Assembly: GCF_003605385.1 (NCBI RefSeq)
Contig: NZ_QYTV02000006.1
Span: forward strand, 146,271-210,270
DNA from: Siminovitchia acidinfaciens
Lineage (GTDB): Bacteria > Bacillota > Bacilli > Bacillales > Bacillaceae_C
Direction of reading: 5' to 3'
DNA: 64,000 bases
The position numbers and the translations under genes were made by a program. Below the pieces are notes generated by a model. The model made no database searches and was not told where the DNA came from. It worked only from the letters and a program-made list of their open reading frames with translations. Position 1 is the first letter of the stretch. Each line of letters opens with the position of its first letter. Shown one piece after another: positions 34,834 to 46,090 of this stretch.

Positions 34834-35553
34834 TCAGGCAGACCCTGCAATCTTTTCTCCTCTTGGAAGATCACTATTTTCGTCGGGTTCGGTGGTGATG
34901 CCGATTTGATCAAACTGAATGCCACGATCAAGTTCGAATATCAGTACACCAGTTCCTCTTTCATCAGGCCTGAATATCCCGGCATTTTCGCGCTTTCCGT
35001 TATTGAGGAGCCATACTTGATATACTTCTGCTCCTTGGAGTACAGGCATATGTTCCATCCTAACAATCAGCTTTTTGGATTCCCCCTCTTGAAGAACGAC
35101 GGCAGTTCCTGTCAAGCGGCTGCTTGTTTTTCCAGACGAGCTCAACTGGAAGGTCTCTACAATTTCACTTGGAAAGGGTTTTTCCGCATTGCTATTTTGA
35201 TTTGAAAGTACATGGAAGCATAGATAAAGTGCCATGATAGACAAAACCAGTACAAATCCGCTTGCCCAAGGAGTATATTGTCTTTTTATTTTGGCAGTCC
35301 TATGAGCCGAACGCTTGAGTGGATCCTTTTTGCTTTCATGTTTAAAAACATAGTCCATTACATCTGCTTTCAGCGTTTCCGGTACATCTTTTTCTTCAAA
35401 ATCCATTTGCAATGCATTCCAGACATCAGTCATTTCCTCAAACTCCTTAGAGCATTGTTTGCATTCTTTCAAATGCTTCATATATTTGAGTTTTTCCCCT
35501 CCACTTAATTCGTCCGCCATAAAGTAAAGCAGTTTTCCGCATTCCGCTCTCAT
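34834..35553 (-). CDS. Anti-sigma factor with zinc finger and RskA-like domain
   Basis: A 239-residue membrane protein. An N-terminal zinc finger (HLKECKQC near residues 26-33), one membrane helix (about 94-113) and an extracellular domain like the anti-sigma-K type. It would hold the ECF sigma factor inactive at the membrane and release it after an outside signal. Its ATG directly abuts the sigma stop codon (TAG-ATG). Signal is unknown. Confidence 0.86.
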   Translation of the reverse strand: MRAECGKLLYFMADELSGGEKLKYMKHLKECKQCSKEFEEMTDVWNALQMDFEEKDVPETLKADVMDYVFKHESKKDPLKRSAHRTAKIKRQYTPWASGFVLVLSIMALYLCFHVLSNQNSNAEKPFPSEIVETFQLSSSGKTSSRLTGTAVVLQEGESKKLIVRMEHMPVLQGAEVYQVWLLNNGKRENAGIFRPDERGTGVLIFELDRGIQFDQIGITTEPDENSDLPRGEKIAGSA

Positions 35554-36126
35554 CTAAATATCCCCCAATTCCAAATACTTCCTAAGTCGCTTTAGTGATT
35601 CATGCAACCGGCTTTTGATTGTGCCTACAGGCTCATTTTCAATGACGGCAATTTCCGTCAAAGAATATCCTTTCCAGTACAACAAATCAATCACTCTCTT
35701 CTGTGCGGTGCTCAACTTGCTTTTGGCGAATGAAATTTCACTTCGGACAAGACTGTCTTCAATACCATTAAATGGATCGGGAATATCGATTTGACTAGTG
35801 GAATCGCTCTCAAAACGGTTATCCATATAGAGATGATTTTTGCGGATATAATCAATGCACACATTTCTTGTAATGGTCAAAAGCCAATTGACAAAGCTTC
35901 CCTTGTCGGGCCGGTACCGGCTTTTTGTTACCCATAGCTTTAGAAAGACGAGCTGGACAATCTCTTTTGTTTTTTCTACATTTCCGTTGGTGAATTTATA
36001 TGAAAATCCGTATATCATTTTTATGTACCTATCATAAATCTCTTCCAGGGCAGGACGGTGTTTTCCGTTAACCATTCTCATCAGCTCTTCATCATTTAAG
36101 TCCTTCAAATGCGCCTGCACTCCCAT
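35554..36126 (-). CDS. ECF RNA polymerase sigma factor
   Basis: A 190-residue group IV sigma factor. Region 2 (about residues 25-95, with YGFSYKFTNG and NWLLTITRNVCIDYIRK) and region 4 (about 125-180, with YWKGYSLTEIA and GTIKSRLHESLKRLR) are present. ATG 36126 has only a weak ribosome site. It lies 56 bases after the lipoprotein gene, with a terminator in between, so it depends on readthrough or an undetected promoter. Likely to control its own cluster. Confidence 0.9.
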   Translation of the reverse strand: MGVQAHLKDLNDEELMRMVNGKHRPALEEIYDRYIKMIYGFSYKFTNGNVEKTKEIVQLVFLKLWVTKSRYRPDKGSFVNWLLTITRNVCIDYIRKNHLYMDNRFESDSTSQIDIPDPFNGIEDSLVRSEISFAKSKLSTAQKRVIDLLYWKGYSLTEIAVIENEPVGTIKSRLHESLKRLRKYLELGDI

Positions 36127-36155
36127 ACTATTTTTTCTAAAAAAATGGAAAAACC

Positions 36156-36171
36156 GCCGCTAAAAAGCGGC
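36156..36171 (-). terminator. Terminator between lipoprotein and sigma gene
   Basis: GCCGCT and AGCGGC pair around a four-base loop; GGTTTTTCC follows on the minus strand. Partial readthrough would set the level of sigma factor relative to the upstream genes. Confidence 0.75.
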
Positions 36172-36182
36172 AGTCCCCTCAA

Positions 36183-36731
36183 TTATTTTTCAAATTCAGT
36201 ATCTTTTGCGATGATATACCAGGCATCTTTAACGCCTTGGCCGTTAACATCTCCTTCTTGCTGGTCCTTTGCAAAGTAATAAAGAGGGTAGCCCTTATAT
36301 GTAACTTGTTTAGCATTAATATCCTCTCTTGTAATTGTACCAAAGTCCTTTTTGTCAAAGCCATATGGAACATTAAAGTCTTTTGCAAAAAATGCCGGCC
36401 AATTGCCAAGGCATTCTCCACTGCAATTGCTTTTTTTCGGCTCATCATTTTCGAAATAGTACAAGGTCATTCCTTTGGAATCGGCAAGATATTCTCCAAC
36501 CTCTGTGTTTTCCATAAGCTGAAGACTTTCTGCAACTCCGTTTTCAACCGGCTTTTCTCCGCTATCATCTTTGGTTTCACTCTCTTCCTCGGCTACAATG
36601 TTCTCTTCTCCGGACTTGTCTTTTTGAACGCTGTCAGGCTCATCGTCTACACTTTCATTGCTGCCGCTTCCACAAGCAGCCAAAAATAATGCGGTGATAA
36701 AGATTGCCAAAAACAGTGTCACTTTTTTCAA
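36183..36731 (-). CDS. Secreted-repeat lipoprotein (COG4315/Lipoprotein_15-like)
   Basis: A 182-residue lipoprotein with lipobox LAAC (residues 17-20), an acidic linker and two repeats of the COG4315 type: YLADSKGMTLYYFEND with NCSGECLGNWPAF, then a second YKGYPLYYFAKD. Such domains are predicted to bind a redox cofactor but none is proven. TTG start behind AAAGGAACG, 21 bases after the binding-protein gene. Its place before an ECF sigma pair is recurrent in Bacilli by my recollection. Confidence 0.82.
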   Translation of the reverse strand: MKKVTLFLAIFITALFLAACGSGSNESVDDEPDSVQKDKSGEENIVAEEESETKDDSGEKPVENGVAESLQLMENTEVGEYLADSKGMTLYYFENDEPKKSNCSGECLGNWPAFFAKDFNVPYGFDKKDFGTITREDINAKQVTYKGYPLYYFAKDQQEGDVNGQGVKDAWYIIAKDTEFEK

Positions 36732-36752
36732 GACCCATCGTTCCTTTCCCGT

Positions 36753-37520
36753 TTATTTCCATCCCCATTTTTGAAAAACTTGATGGGATGATTCCGTTTT
36801 CAAATGCTCAATGAATTGTTTTGCAGCTTTCTTTTGATCCGACTCCGCCGCAATCGCAATAGGAGTACCGCGGTAAAGCTTGTCCTCTTCTGGAAGTTCA
36901 ACTAGTTCAGTAACGTCTGACAAACGGTAATGCCACGATTCATAGGTGATCCAGGCGTCATACTTGTTGCTTTTCTTCCACAGTTCAATTGCTTCGGCAC
37001 TTGACGAAACGGAGTGATTAATATTTCGGCTGATACCGGAAATCAACCCTTTTCTCCCAGCCAAATCTTCCCAAAGTCCCAGTTGGCCAGCACCGTTTAC
37101 GTCAATAATTTTAACTCCATTTTTTGTTATATCCTCCAGAGACTGGATGTTTTTCGGGTTCCCCTTTCTCACCAATATGCCTGCTGCTCTTGGATAAAGC
37201 TCTGCTTTCGACTTTTCATCGATGAGCCTTGGATATTTAAGCATGAGATTACGAAGCATATACTCCGAGCCGCCGTAGATGACATCTGCATCCTGCTTAG
37301 CCGCTTCTATCCATTTTGTTTCCGGGCCCGCTGTTACAGACACTTTAATCCCTGTTTCTTTCGTAAACTGCTCAGCAAGCTCATTGATCGGTCCCAATGG
37401 TCCTCCTGGACCATATACGCTCAGCGTTGTTTCTCTTTCCTTTGATTTTCCGGCCGATGAAAAACCCAGTAAAGCAGTTACCAACAATAATGCTGCTATA
37501 AAAATAACCGACTTTCTCAT
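36753..37520 (-). CDS. Extracellular substrate-binding protein (molybdate/phosphonate-like fold)
   Basis: A 255-residue protein with an N-terminal signal peptide (RKSVIFIAALLLVTALLG) and no lipobox cysteine, then a type II periplasmic-binding fold with YGPGGPLGPINELAE and SAEAIELWKKS. ATG 37520 follows GAAAGGAGC. It resembles ModA-like or extracellular solute-binding proteins, but has no permease or ATPase gene nearby. It may act as a sensor ligand-binder for the ECF pathway rather than a transporter part. Confidence 0.75.
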   Translation of the reverse strand: MRKSVIFIAALLLVTALLGFSSAGKSKERETTLSVYGPGGPLGPINELAEQFTKETGIKVSVTAGPETKWIEAAKQDADVIYGGSEYMLRNLMLKYPRLIDEKSKAELYPRAAGILVRKGNPKNIQSLEDITKNGVKIIDVNGAGQLGLWEDLAGRKGLISGISRNINHSVSSSAEAIELWKKSNKYDAWITYESWHYRLSDVTELVELPEEDKLYRGTPIAIAAESDQKKAAKQFIEHLKTESSHQVFQKWGWK

Positions 37521-37564
37521 ATTGCTTACAGCTCCTTTCAAAAATAAATACGGTTTCATTATAA

Positions 37565-37592
37565 ATAACGGCCATAACTCAAAAACGGTTTG
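37565..37592 (-). promoter_or_regulatory. Candidate ECF-type promoter of the sigma cluster
   Basis: On the minus strand CAAACC (37587-37592), a 16-base spacer and CGTTAT (37565-37570) resemble the AAC/CGT elements read by ECF sigma factors. It stands about 45 bases before the binding-protein start. No SigA-type pair of similar quality was noticed. Confidence 0.5.
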
Positions 37593-37643
37593 AAAAATTC
37601 ATATCATGTATTTAAATGGAGGATATAAGGATTTCAAATAAAA

Positions 37644-37666
37644 AAACGCACTATTTAAGTGCGTTT
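37644..37666 (-). terminator. Terminator of the first PepSY gene
   Basis: AAACGCAC pairs with GTGCGTTT; on the minus strand seven T residues follow. Confidence 0.85.
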
Positions 37667-37681
37667 ACCCGTATCATTCAT

Positions 37682-38218
37682 TTAATCATTGTCGATTTCT
37701 TTTTCAATAATATTCCCGTTGTTCACATCTACTTTGTATTCAATTTCTGTTTGGCCTTTTAATATTTCAATTTTATAATAGCCGTCCTCTGAATCGAGTT
37801 CTGATTCCTTAACAACTCCAGTGGTGTCCTTCTGTACAATTTCAATGGCTTCTAAGAGTGGAATTTTCACGGCTATACTGTTATCTTCTTGTTCAAACGC
37901 ATGATTTGTATCATACATTTCCCTTTCAACGTCCATAATCTTTCCTGATATTGCATCTACATCCAAATCAATCTCTTCGCCTTTGTTTTCCAACAGAAGT
38001 TCAATATCATAAACCTGATGGCCGTTTTCCTTATCCAGTTCAATATTTTTTAATTTCCCTCCAAATTCTTTCAATGCAATATCTTTTGCTTCTTCCATTG
38101 AAATGACTGAAGGCGTATTTCCTTTAGAATTAGTTTTCGGAGTTGCTCCAGCACTGACTGCTCCTCCTAAAATGAGAAGTCCTGTAATACTTCCAATCAA
38201 TAGCTTCTTTTTCATCAT
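37682..38218 (-). CDS. Secreted PepSY-domain protein
   Basis: A 178-residue protein with a signal peptide and two PepSY domains (each with an AxxIALxxFxGKxxxIxLDK-type start and ending DAISGKIMDVE or VNNGNIIEKE). ATG 38218 follows GGGAGGAAATT. PepSY domains are thought to inhibit peptidases or act in signalling outside the cell. The neighbours form a ykoG-ykoH-ykoI/J-like group. Confidence 0.84.
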   Translation of the reverse strand: MMKKKLLIGSITGLLILGGAVSAGATPKTNSKGNTPSVISMEEAKDIALKEFGGKLKNIELDKENGHQVYDIELLLENKGEEIDLDVDAISGKIMDVEREMYDTNHAFEQEDNSIAVKIPLLEAIEIVQKDTTGVVKESELDSEDGYYKIEILKGQTEIEYKVDVNNGNIIEKEIDND

Positions 38219-38324
38219 AATTTCCTCCCTTGATATGTTATATTTACATATTAGCGCCCCGTGATGAGACTTCACTTACAGGAAAATGAGAAAATGATGA
38301 GAATAGAATGAAAGAAAGCTCATT

Positions 38325-39017
38325 TTAGTCGTCCCAAGTAACGGAAAGCACTTCACCTGTGATTGCATTGATTTGGACCGTTGCCTCTTTGTCATTATCC
38401 AGCTCAATCTCTACCATGTAGTATGATAAACCGCCGGATTCCTCCAAATCGACATCGTCCACTTTCCCGTTAACCTGCTCCAATGCAATTTTGACTGCTT
38501 CCTTTGCGGTAATTTTATGAACCGCTTTATTTTGGGGCAAAGCCTTTTTTTTCTCCGATTTAGTTATAACACCAGATAAGGCGTCAATTTTCAATGTGAT
38601 TTCAGTCGTTCCTTCTTTTAGTACCACGAAATAAAAGGAATGGGCGTCTTCTAATTTTTGATTAATTTGCGTTATTTTTCCGGGATATTTCTCTTGGACG
38701 AGCTTTTCAATTTCTCGCTCTGTCAGAAGCTTATTCTTCAAGTCATCTTCATGTTTGACGAGGTTCATGACTTCTCCACTTTTTGCATTGACAGAAACCC
38801 CATATTCGCCGGATTGCATCTGGATGATGACTGAGTATATCCCTCCACTTTTCTCTACTCTTACAATCTCCCCGCCATACATTTCCTGAACAAGTTTGCC
38901 AGCCTCTGTTTCCGTCAATGTATCTGAAGCCACCAGGCTTGAAAACCCCCAGACAGCCGCACCAATGAAAATAAAGGCAGTCACCATAATCAATATGATC
39001 CGTTTTTGGAATTTCAT
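38325..39017 (-). CDS. PepSY-domain membrane protein with three repeats
   Basis: A 230-residue protein with one N-terminal membrane anchor (about residues 6-26) and three PepSY repeats, each ending in a NAKSGEV, DALSGVI or NAITGEV turn. ATG 39017 follows TGGAGC by 7 bases. The frame is open further upstream into the kinase gene, but only as an overlap. It is 70 bases after the sensor kinase, so it probably belongs to its operon. Confidence 0.84.
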   Translation of the reverse strand: MKFQKRIILIMVTAFIFIGAAVWGFSSLVASDTLTETEAGKLVQEMYGGEIVRVEKSGGIYSVIIQMQSGEYGVSVNAKSGEVMNLVKHEDDLKNKLLTEREIEKLVQEKYPGKITQINQKLEDAHSFYFVVLKEGTTEITLKIDALSGVITKSEKKKALPQNKAVHKITAKEAVKIALEQVNGKVDDVDLEESGGLSYYMVEIELDNDKEATVQINAITGEVLSVTWDD

Positions 39018-39087
39018 TTGATTCGCTCCATCAAATTTTATTTGCATTTTACCATCTGAAAATGAGAAATTGATGAGAATGTCAGCT

Positions 39088-40424
39088 TCAAAGCAATATT
39101 TGTGCGGTTGTTCCCACTCCTTCCACACTATCCAACTTGACTTCTGCCCCAATTGCGTCTGCCAGTTCTTTGGCGAGCGAGAGGCCAAGACCAAAGCCAC
39201 CTGACGCTCTTGCACGGGATTTTTCCACTCTGTAAAAACGGTCAAATACCTTAGGGAGCTCTGCTGTTGGAATGCCACCCCCCCTGTCAATGATTTCAAT
39301 GACTGCTTTGCCCCGTTTTCTTTCGACGCTAACATAGATCGTATCTTTGCTGTATTTATGCGCATTATCCATTAAAATGTAAAACAACTGCTTCAATTTC
39401 TGTGCATCAGATTTTACAGTTACATCCGCCTTTTCATCAAATTCAATCTTGCGTTTATACCCTGCACAAAAGGACCGGACAGCCTCTCCAATCAAAGCGT
39501 TTATATGTACTTCCTCTGCTGTTACCTTCCACTGTTCATCGTGTTTTGCCAGCAATAGGAGTTGTTCAATCAACTCTTTCATCCTGTTTGATTCCGACTG
39601 AATAGCCTCAATTGATTCATCAAACAACTCCGGGGTTTCTTTTCCCCTTCTTTTCAAAAGATCGGCGTATGCTTCAATTACTGTCAGCGGTGTTTTTAGT
39701 TCATGCGAGGCATTTGATACAAACTGCTCTTGTTTAACATAGTTCTGTTCCAGTTGCCCAATCATGTTGTTGAATGTTTCGCCCATCTGATACAATTCAT
39801 CTTTGGATTGTTTAGGCTGGTCAATACGTTTATAACGACCACTCCCTTGAATCTCCTTCATCGTTTTTATCAGTGAGGAGATTGGTGAGATGATGAAGTT
39901 ACTAAGCATGCTGGACGCTAAGAGCACGGGAATGCACGCAATAATAGTAATTGCAATTAAGACGATTTTCAATGTCCTTAAATTGTGTGCTGTCGTTGCC
40001 AGATTTTCAGTAAGCTGAAGTTCAGATACTTCGCCGCTGCTCCAAATGACTGGCATAGAAACGAATCCATATGGGATATGATCGTATTCAAAGATATTGG
40101 CCAGTTCTTTATTTTTATATTCTACAGGTATTTTTCTAAGATCACTGTTCCCGGCTGAGGTTACTGCCGCCCTAGGGGTACCGTCTGATCTGACTATTTG
40201 GAGCATGCCGTTGGCCGGCATATAGGCTCTGAGCAAATTTTCGATTGGGACAGAAGTTTCCGCTTCGTGCATCCCTTTTACCTTTTGGCGAGCTTCAACC
40301 TTAATCCTCTCCAATTCACTGTCGTACATCATGCGGTTAAATGTAAAATAAATCGCACAATTGATTAATAACAGGAGCCCAATGAATAAAGCGGCAGAAA
40401 ATAAGTTGATTTTGCTTTTGAGCT

Positions 40425-40428
<4 letters not shown>
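39088..40428 (-). CDS. Sensor histidine kinase (YkoH/ArlS-like)
   Basis: A 446-residue kinase with two membrane helices (about 9-29 and 163-183) around an extracellular domain, a HAMP region, the histidine in SNASHELKTPL near residue 249, and ATPase motifs DNAHKY and GGFGLGLSLAK. It overlaps the regulator gene by ATGA. PepSY genes downstream match the Bacillus ykoGHIJ arrangement. Ligand unknown. Confidence 0.9.
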
Positions 40429-42905
<2,477 letters not shown>

Positions 42906-42960
42906 CATAAGCAAGCACGGACTAGGTAATAAATGCTATTGTTGGCTTTAACTAAAAGAT

Positions 42961-42989
42961 AAGGGTCCTCCGTTTGATGGATGACCCTT
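42961..42989. terminator. Bidirectional terminator after the ABC-F gene
   Basis: AAGGGTC pairs with GACCCTT and a T run follows. It also ends the DUF421 operon on the other strand. Confidence 0.85.
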
Positions 42990-42991
42990 TT

Positions 42992-43858
42992 TTAGTTTTT
43001 CAGCAGATATTCCGATTTTCGAATGATTTCTGCAAGCTTGACGGAATGCTTTTCATACATTTGTTTAGCTTTTTCATTTTCCGTCGCCAACGCGTAGCTC
43101 TCCAAGTCTGCTTGGCATTTTTTCATTGAGCTTAATAACAGCGGTTTTTCTTGTGGTTCAGGCAACTGGATTTTATCATCATACAAATCTACTGTCAGCT
43201 GGCCATAGGAATCCACTTGGCCGATAAATACATTATCCTGCGCAATACCTTGTTTTTGCAGCTCAACATCCAGCCATTCCCTAGTCAAACCGCTTGCTGC
43301 GAGGCCCGAATCCATAATCTGTCCTTCCAATATGACTGTTTCCGGTACCTTTACAGGCGCAATATCCAGATTTAAATCCTGCGGAGTAATAGGCTGTTTC
43401 TCTTTTTTAAGCAAAACATTCAAGTCTCCGTTTGCTTCTAGCACCGCAAATTCCACATCGGATACTTGAAAGGCATTCTTTTTTCTTAACAGATGAAGCA
43501 ATTCTTCAACAGTGTATTTTTGCGACGTTAAATTTTCCTCTTGAATCTTTCCATCTTTTATTACTACAGTTTCACGGCCTTCAATAAAATCCCTTGCTTT
43601 TTTGCTTTTGATGGCAAGCAGCCCGGCAAAAAATGGGATGGCTGTCCATATAAACATACTATATAAGCCGTGAAAGAAATTTGTTTCCAACCCTGTTGAT
43701 ATTTCAGCTGCGATACTACCTATTGTAATACCAGCTACATATTCAAAAAAGGATAATTGCGACAACTGCTTCTTTCCCAGCCATTTTGTTAGCAAAAATA
43801 AAACGATAACTAAAATAACTGATCGTAGTATAATATTTAGCCATTGGGGAATATCCAA
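42992..43858 (-). CDS. DUF421 (YetF-like) membrane protein fused to a DUF1657-like tail
   Basis: A 288-residue protein: three membrane helices at residues 5-80, a soluble YetF-like domain (about 85-225 with the FIEGRETVVI and GQIMDSGL motifs), and a C-terminal 50-residue helical tail (SMKKCQADLESYALATE) like the DUF1657 proteins encoded next door. TTG 43858 follows AAGGAGG. This fusion is typical of spoVA-2mob-type clusters linked to spore heat resistance, but no spoVA genes are in the window. Confidence 0.8.
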   Translation of the reverse strand: MDIPQWLNIILRSVILVIVLFLLTKWLGKKQLSQLSFFEYVAGITIGSIAAEISTGLETNFFHGLYSMFIWTAIPFFAGLLAIKSKKARDFIEGRETVVIKDGKIQEENLTSQKYTVEELLHLLRKKNAFQVSDVEFAVLEANGDLNVLLKKEKQPITPQDLNLDIAPVKVPETVILEGQIMDSGLAASGLTREWLDVELQKQGIAQDNVFIGQVDSYGQLTVDLYDDKIQLPEPQEKPLLLSSMKKCQADLESYALATENEKAKQMYEKHSVKLAEIIRKSEYLLKN

Positions 43859-43873
43859 GCTTCTGCCTCCTTC

Positions 43874-44080
43874 TTAGGAGTTTTTGTACTGCAATTCTTC
43901 TGCCATCATAAATTCAACCCTATGCTTCAGATCGTTAATAATCGGTTCTGTTTCCATCATGCACTCGTGAAATATTTTTTTAGCATGCGCATCTGATGAT
44001 GTTAAAGCTAACTTACTAAAAGCAGCTTGTATTCCCTTCATTGTGGCGAGCGTTGTTTTAACATCAGAAATGACGGTCAA
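43874..44080 (-). CDS. DUF1657 protein
   Basis: A 68-residue, wholly helical soluble protein beginning MTVISDVKTTL, a DUF1657 start. TTG 44080 follows GGGAGG by 10 bases; the longer frame to 44122 has no ribosome site. Placed 15 bases before the DUF421 fusion gene, whose tail it resembles. Found in sporulation-associated clusters; function unknown. Confidence 0.82.
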   Translation of the reverse strand: MTVISDVKTTLATMKGIQAAFSKLALTSSDAHAKKIFHECMMETEPIINDLKHRVEFMMAEELQYKNS

Positions 44081-44108
44081 GAGTGTTAGACCTCCCTGCT
44101 TGGCAAAA

Positions 44109-44137
44109 AGGAACAGAAGCAACTTTGTTCTGTTCCT
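44109..44137 (-). terminator. Terminator or attenuator between the two DUF1657 genes
   Basis: AGGAACAGAA pairs perfectly with TTCTGTTCCT; TTTTTG follows on the minus strand. It overlaps the leader of the second DUF1657 gene. Confidence 0.78.
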
Positions 44138-44289
44138 CTTTTATTTTAAGGTTTTTTAGAAATAGCTTTGGTTGTGGACAAATTTTTATTAATCCGTGAT
44201 CCATCCAACGCCTAGCGCCTCGAGGTTCAAGGCGTTACCGGATTTGGTCAAGTCTGTACGCGATGAACAGAAACTTATGCTTTTGTTTA

Positions 44290-44493
44290 TTATTGGTTAT
44301 ATTGCGGCTCTTCCTGCATAATCTCCTGAACACGCGGTTCAAGGACATCAATGATGGCCTGTGTTTGCTGTGCAGTCATCTCATACAACTGCTTTGCCTG
44401 CTTGTTGTCTGTTTGAAGCGCAAATCCTTCCAGGCTTGCTTGGGCACTTTTCAACCCTGTAAGTGTTTGCTTTACATTATTAATAACAGTCAT
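44290..44493 (-). CDS. DUF1657 protein, second copy
   Basis: A 67-residue helical protein beginning MTVINNVKQTL, closely like the DUF1657 protein at 43874-44080 and the tail of the DUF421 fusion. ATG 44493 follows GGAGGGGATC at a proper distance. The three related segments in 1.5 kb suggest repeated duplication of one helix-hairpin module. Confidence 0.83.
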   Translation of the reverse strand: MTVINNVKQTLTGLKSAQASLEGFALQTDNKQAKQLYEMTAQQTQAIIDVLEPRVQEIMQEEPQYNQ

Positions 44494-44580
44494 TGACGAT
44501 CCCCTCCGTTAATCATTGTTCGCAAGAACGTTACTATTTTGTGATGAAACAGCCTAAATATTTGATGTAAAAAATGACAA

Positions 44581-44600
44581 AAACCCGCAATTGCGGGTTT
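44581..44600 (-). terminator. Terminator of the AI-2E family gene
   Basis: AAACCCGCA and TGCGGGTTT form a perfect stem that overlaps the stop codon. Confidence 0.85.
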
Positions 44601-45669
44601 AATCAAGTTTAAGGTATCGATACATATGACTGACAATGACTTTCAAAAGTGCATAAACTGGCACAGCAAAAATTAAACCGAGAAGGCCTCCGAATTTCCC
44701 TGCCACCAACAAGACAAAAATGATTGTCAATGGATGGATATTCAATTTTTTTCCCATAACCAGCGGTGAAGTAATATTGCTATCCAGTTGTTGAACAATG
44801 ACTATAACGATGATTACAAGCAATGCCTGAAACGGAGAATCGAGCAATCCGACAATGACTGCAGGAAAAGTTCCGATCCATGGCCCGATGAAAGGTATAA
44901 CATTAGTTACCATCGCAACTAGTCCAAGTACAAGCGAATAATCAAGGCCTATAATCAGATATCCTATGTAGGCTGTCAATCCTACGCAAAAGCTGACGAT
45001 CATTTGTCCTTGAATATATGCACTTAGCGCTTCATCCATATCTTTTAGGATATTTTCCGCTTCTCCCTGGTGCTTCTTGGGGAGGATTTTCAATAAAAAT
45101 GTCGGCGCTTGTTTACCATCCTTGAGAATAAAAAACAACACAAAAGGCACCAATACAAGCACCATGATAATATTTGCGACAAAACCCACGGTGCTGGCAA
45201 TTTTCAATCCAGCATCCTGAAGCAAGTTTTTAGCATTGTTTTCGAAATAAGTCGTTATTTTTTCAACAGATAAATAATCGTTTTCCTGGAACCGGTGAAA
45301 CCATTCTTTATCCATCATCGAAAGAGTCCATTCTTGAAGATTTTTGGAATAAGCAGGTAGATTTTCCATAAATAGGTTGTACTGTCTTTGCAGTTCAGGT
45401 CCGATAATGAAAACTGCTGCTGTCATTAAGCCGCCAATTGCTAAGAAAACAATAGCAATCGACAGAGTCCGCGGCATTTTCTTTTCCAGCAGATTGACAA
45501 CCGGGCGCAATAAATAATAAAGGATTCCACTTACGACAATGGGAGGAAATAACGTTTGTACGATAATTACTAACGGAGTAAAAATAAAACTGACTTTTGT
45601 CCCCAGATAAATGATCAAGAAAGCCATAATTAGCCCGGTTCCTACTTTGAACCATTTCTCTTTTAGCAT
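44599..45669 (-). CDS. AI-2E family transporter (YtvI/YubA-like)
   Basis: A 356-residue permease with seven to eight membrane helices, beginning MLKEKWFKVGTG, with the conserved GPWIGTFPA-like and PLVMGKKLNIHP motifs. Family members export or import diverse solutes; the autoinducer-2 role holds for only a few. ATG 45669 follows GAGGAG. Longer upstream codons run into an intergenic repeat. Single gene. Confidence 0.88.
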   Translation of the reverse strand: MLKEKWFKVGTGLIMAFLIIYLGTKVSFIFTPLVIIVQTLFPPIVVSGILYYLLRPVVNLLEKKMPRTLSIAIVFLAIGGLMTAAVFIIGPELQRQYNLFMENLPAYSKNLQEWTLSMMDKEWFHRFQENDYLSVEKITTYFENNAKNLLQDAGLKIASTVGFVANIIMVLVLVPFVLFFILKDGKQAPTFLLKILPKKHQGEAENILKDMDEALSAYIQGQMIVSFCVGLTAYIGYLIIGLDYSLVLGLVAMVTNVIPFIGPWIGTFPAVIVGLLDSPFQALLVIIVIVIVQQLDSNITSPLVMGKKLNIHPLTIIFVLLVAGKFGGLLGLIFAVPVYALLKVIVSHMYRYLKLD

Positions 45670-45744
45670 AAATTCTCCTCGCTTCTCTCTATATAGGAAT
45701 ATGTCCATTATCGCATATCTACATAATAATTCACTAATGATATT

Positions 45745-46000
45745 AAGAAAAGCACAAGGCGCCCGCCTATCGGCGACAAGCACAAGACGAATTGCGAGGA
45801 GGCAGCTTTTCAGCCACCACAGCAAAGCAGCTGGTTTCATTCACATCGTGAGAAACATCTCCGAATTTGCTTCATGCAGCTTTGCGACGAGGGAAACATG
45901 CGCATCCTCGAATATGCTTTGCCGCAGGAGCATATTCACCCTGAGTAAGCTTCCTTGTGACCTCGAGCCGATGGCGCCTGGAGCTAGACATAAAAACATA
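45745..46000. repeat. Intergenic repeat with inverted ends (copy 1)
   Basis: Starts near AAGGCGCCCGCCTATCGGC and ends GCCGATGGCGCCTGGAGC, so the ends are inverted copies that could form a long stem. The middle (about 45845-45960) matches parts of 57140-57230: TTTGCGACGAGG, GCATCCT and TATGCTTTGCC-like blocks. No gene is seen between 45670 and 46090. It resembles the widespread Bacillus intergenic elements that end GGAGCTAGACA. Confidence 0.7.
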
Positions 46001-46057
46001 TCTTCCTGAAAGAATACTTTAGTCAGATTTTATACTTTCCTATTTAAAGAAAGGGAA

Positions 46058-46086
46058 AAACCCGCCACCATAAGATGGACGGGTTT
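46058..46086 (-). terminator. Terminator of trhO
   Basis: AAACCCG pairs with CGGGTTT, with an inner CCAT/ATGG; the tail on the minus strand is T-rich. Confidence 0.82.
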
Positions 46087-46090
46087 GTAA

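Noticed and set aside
44207-44240. AACGCC/GGCGTT hairpin as a terminator
   Set aside because: The loop is long, no T run follows on either strand and the intergenic position gives it no clear gene to serve.
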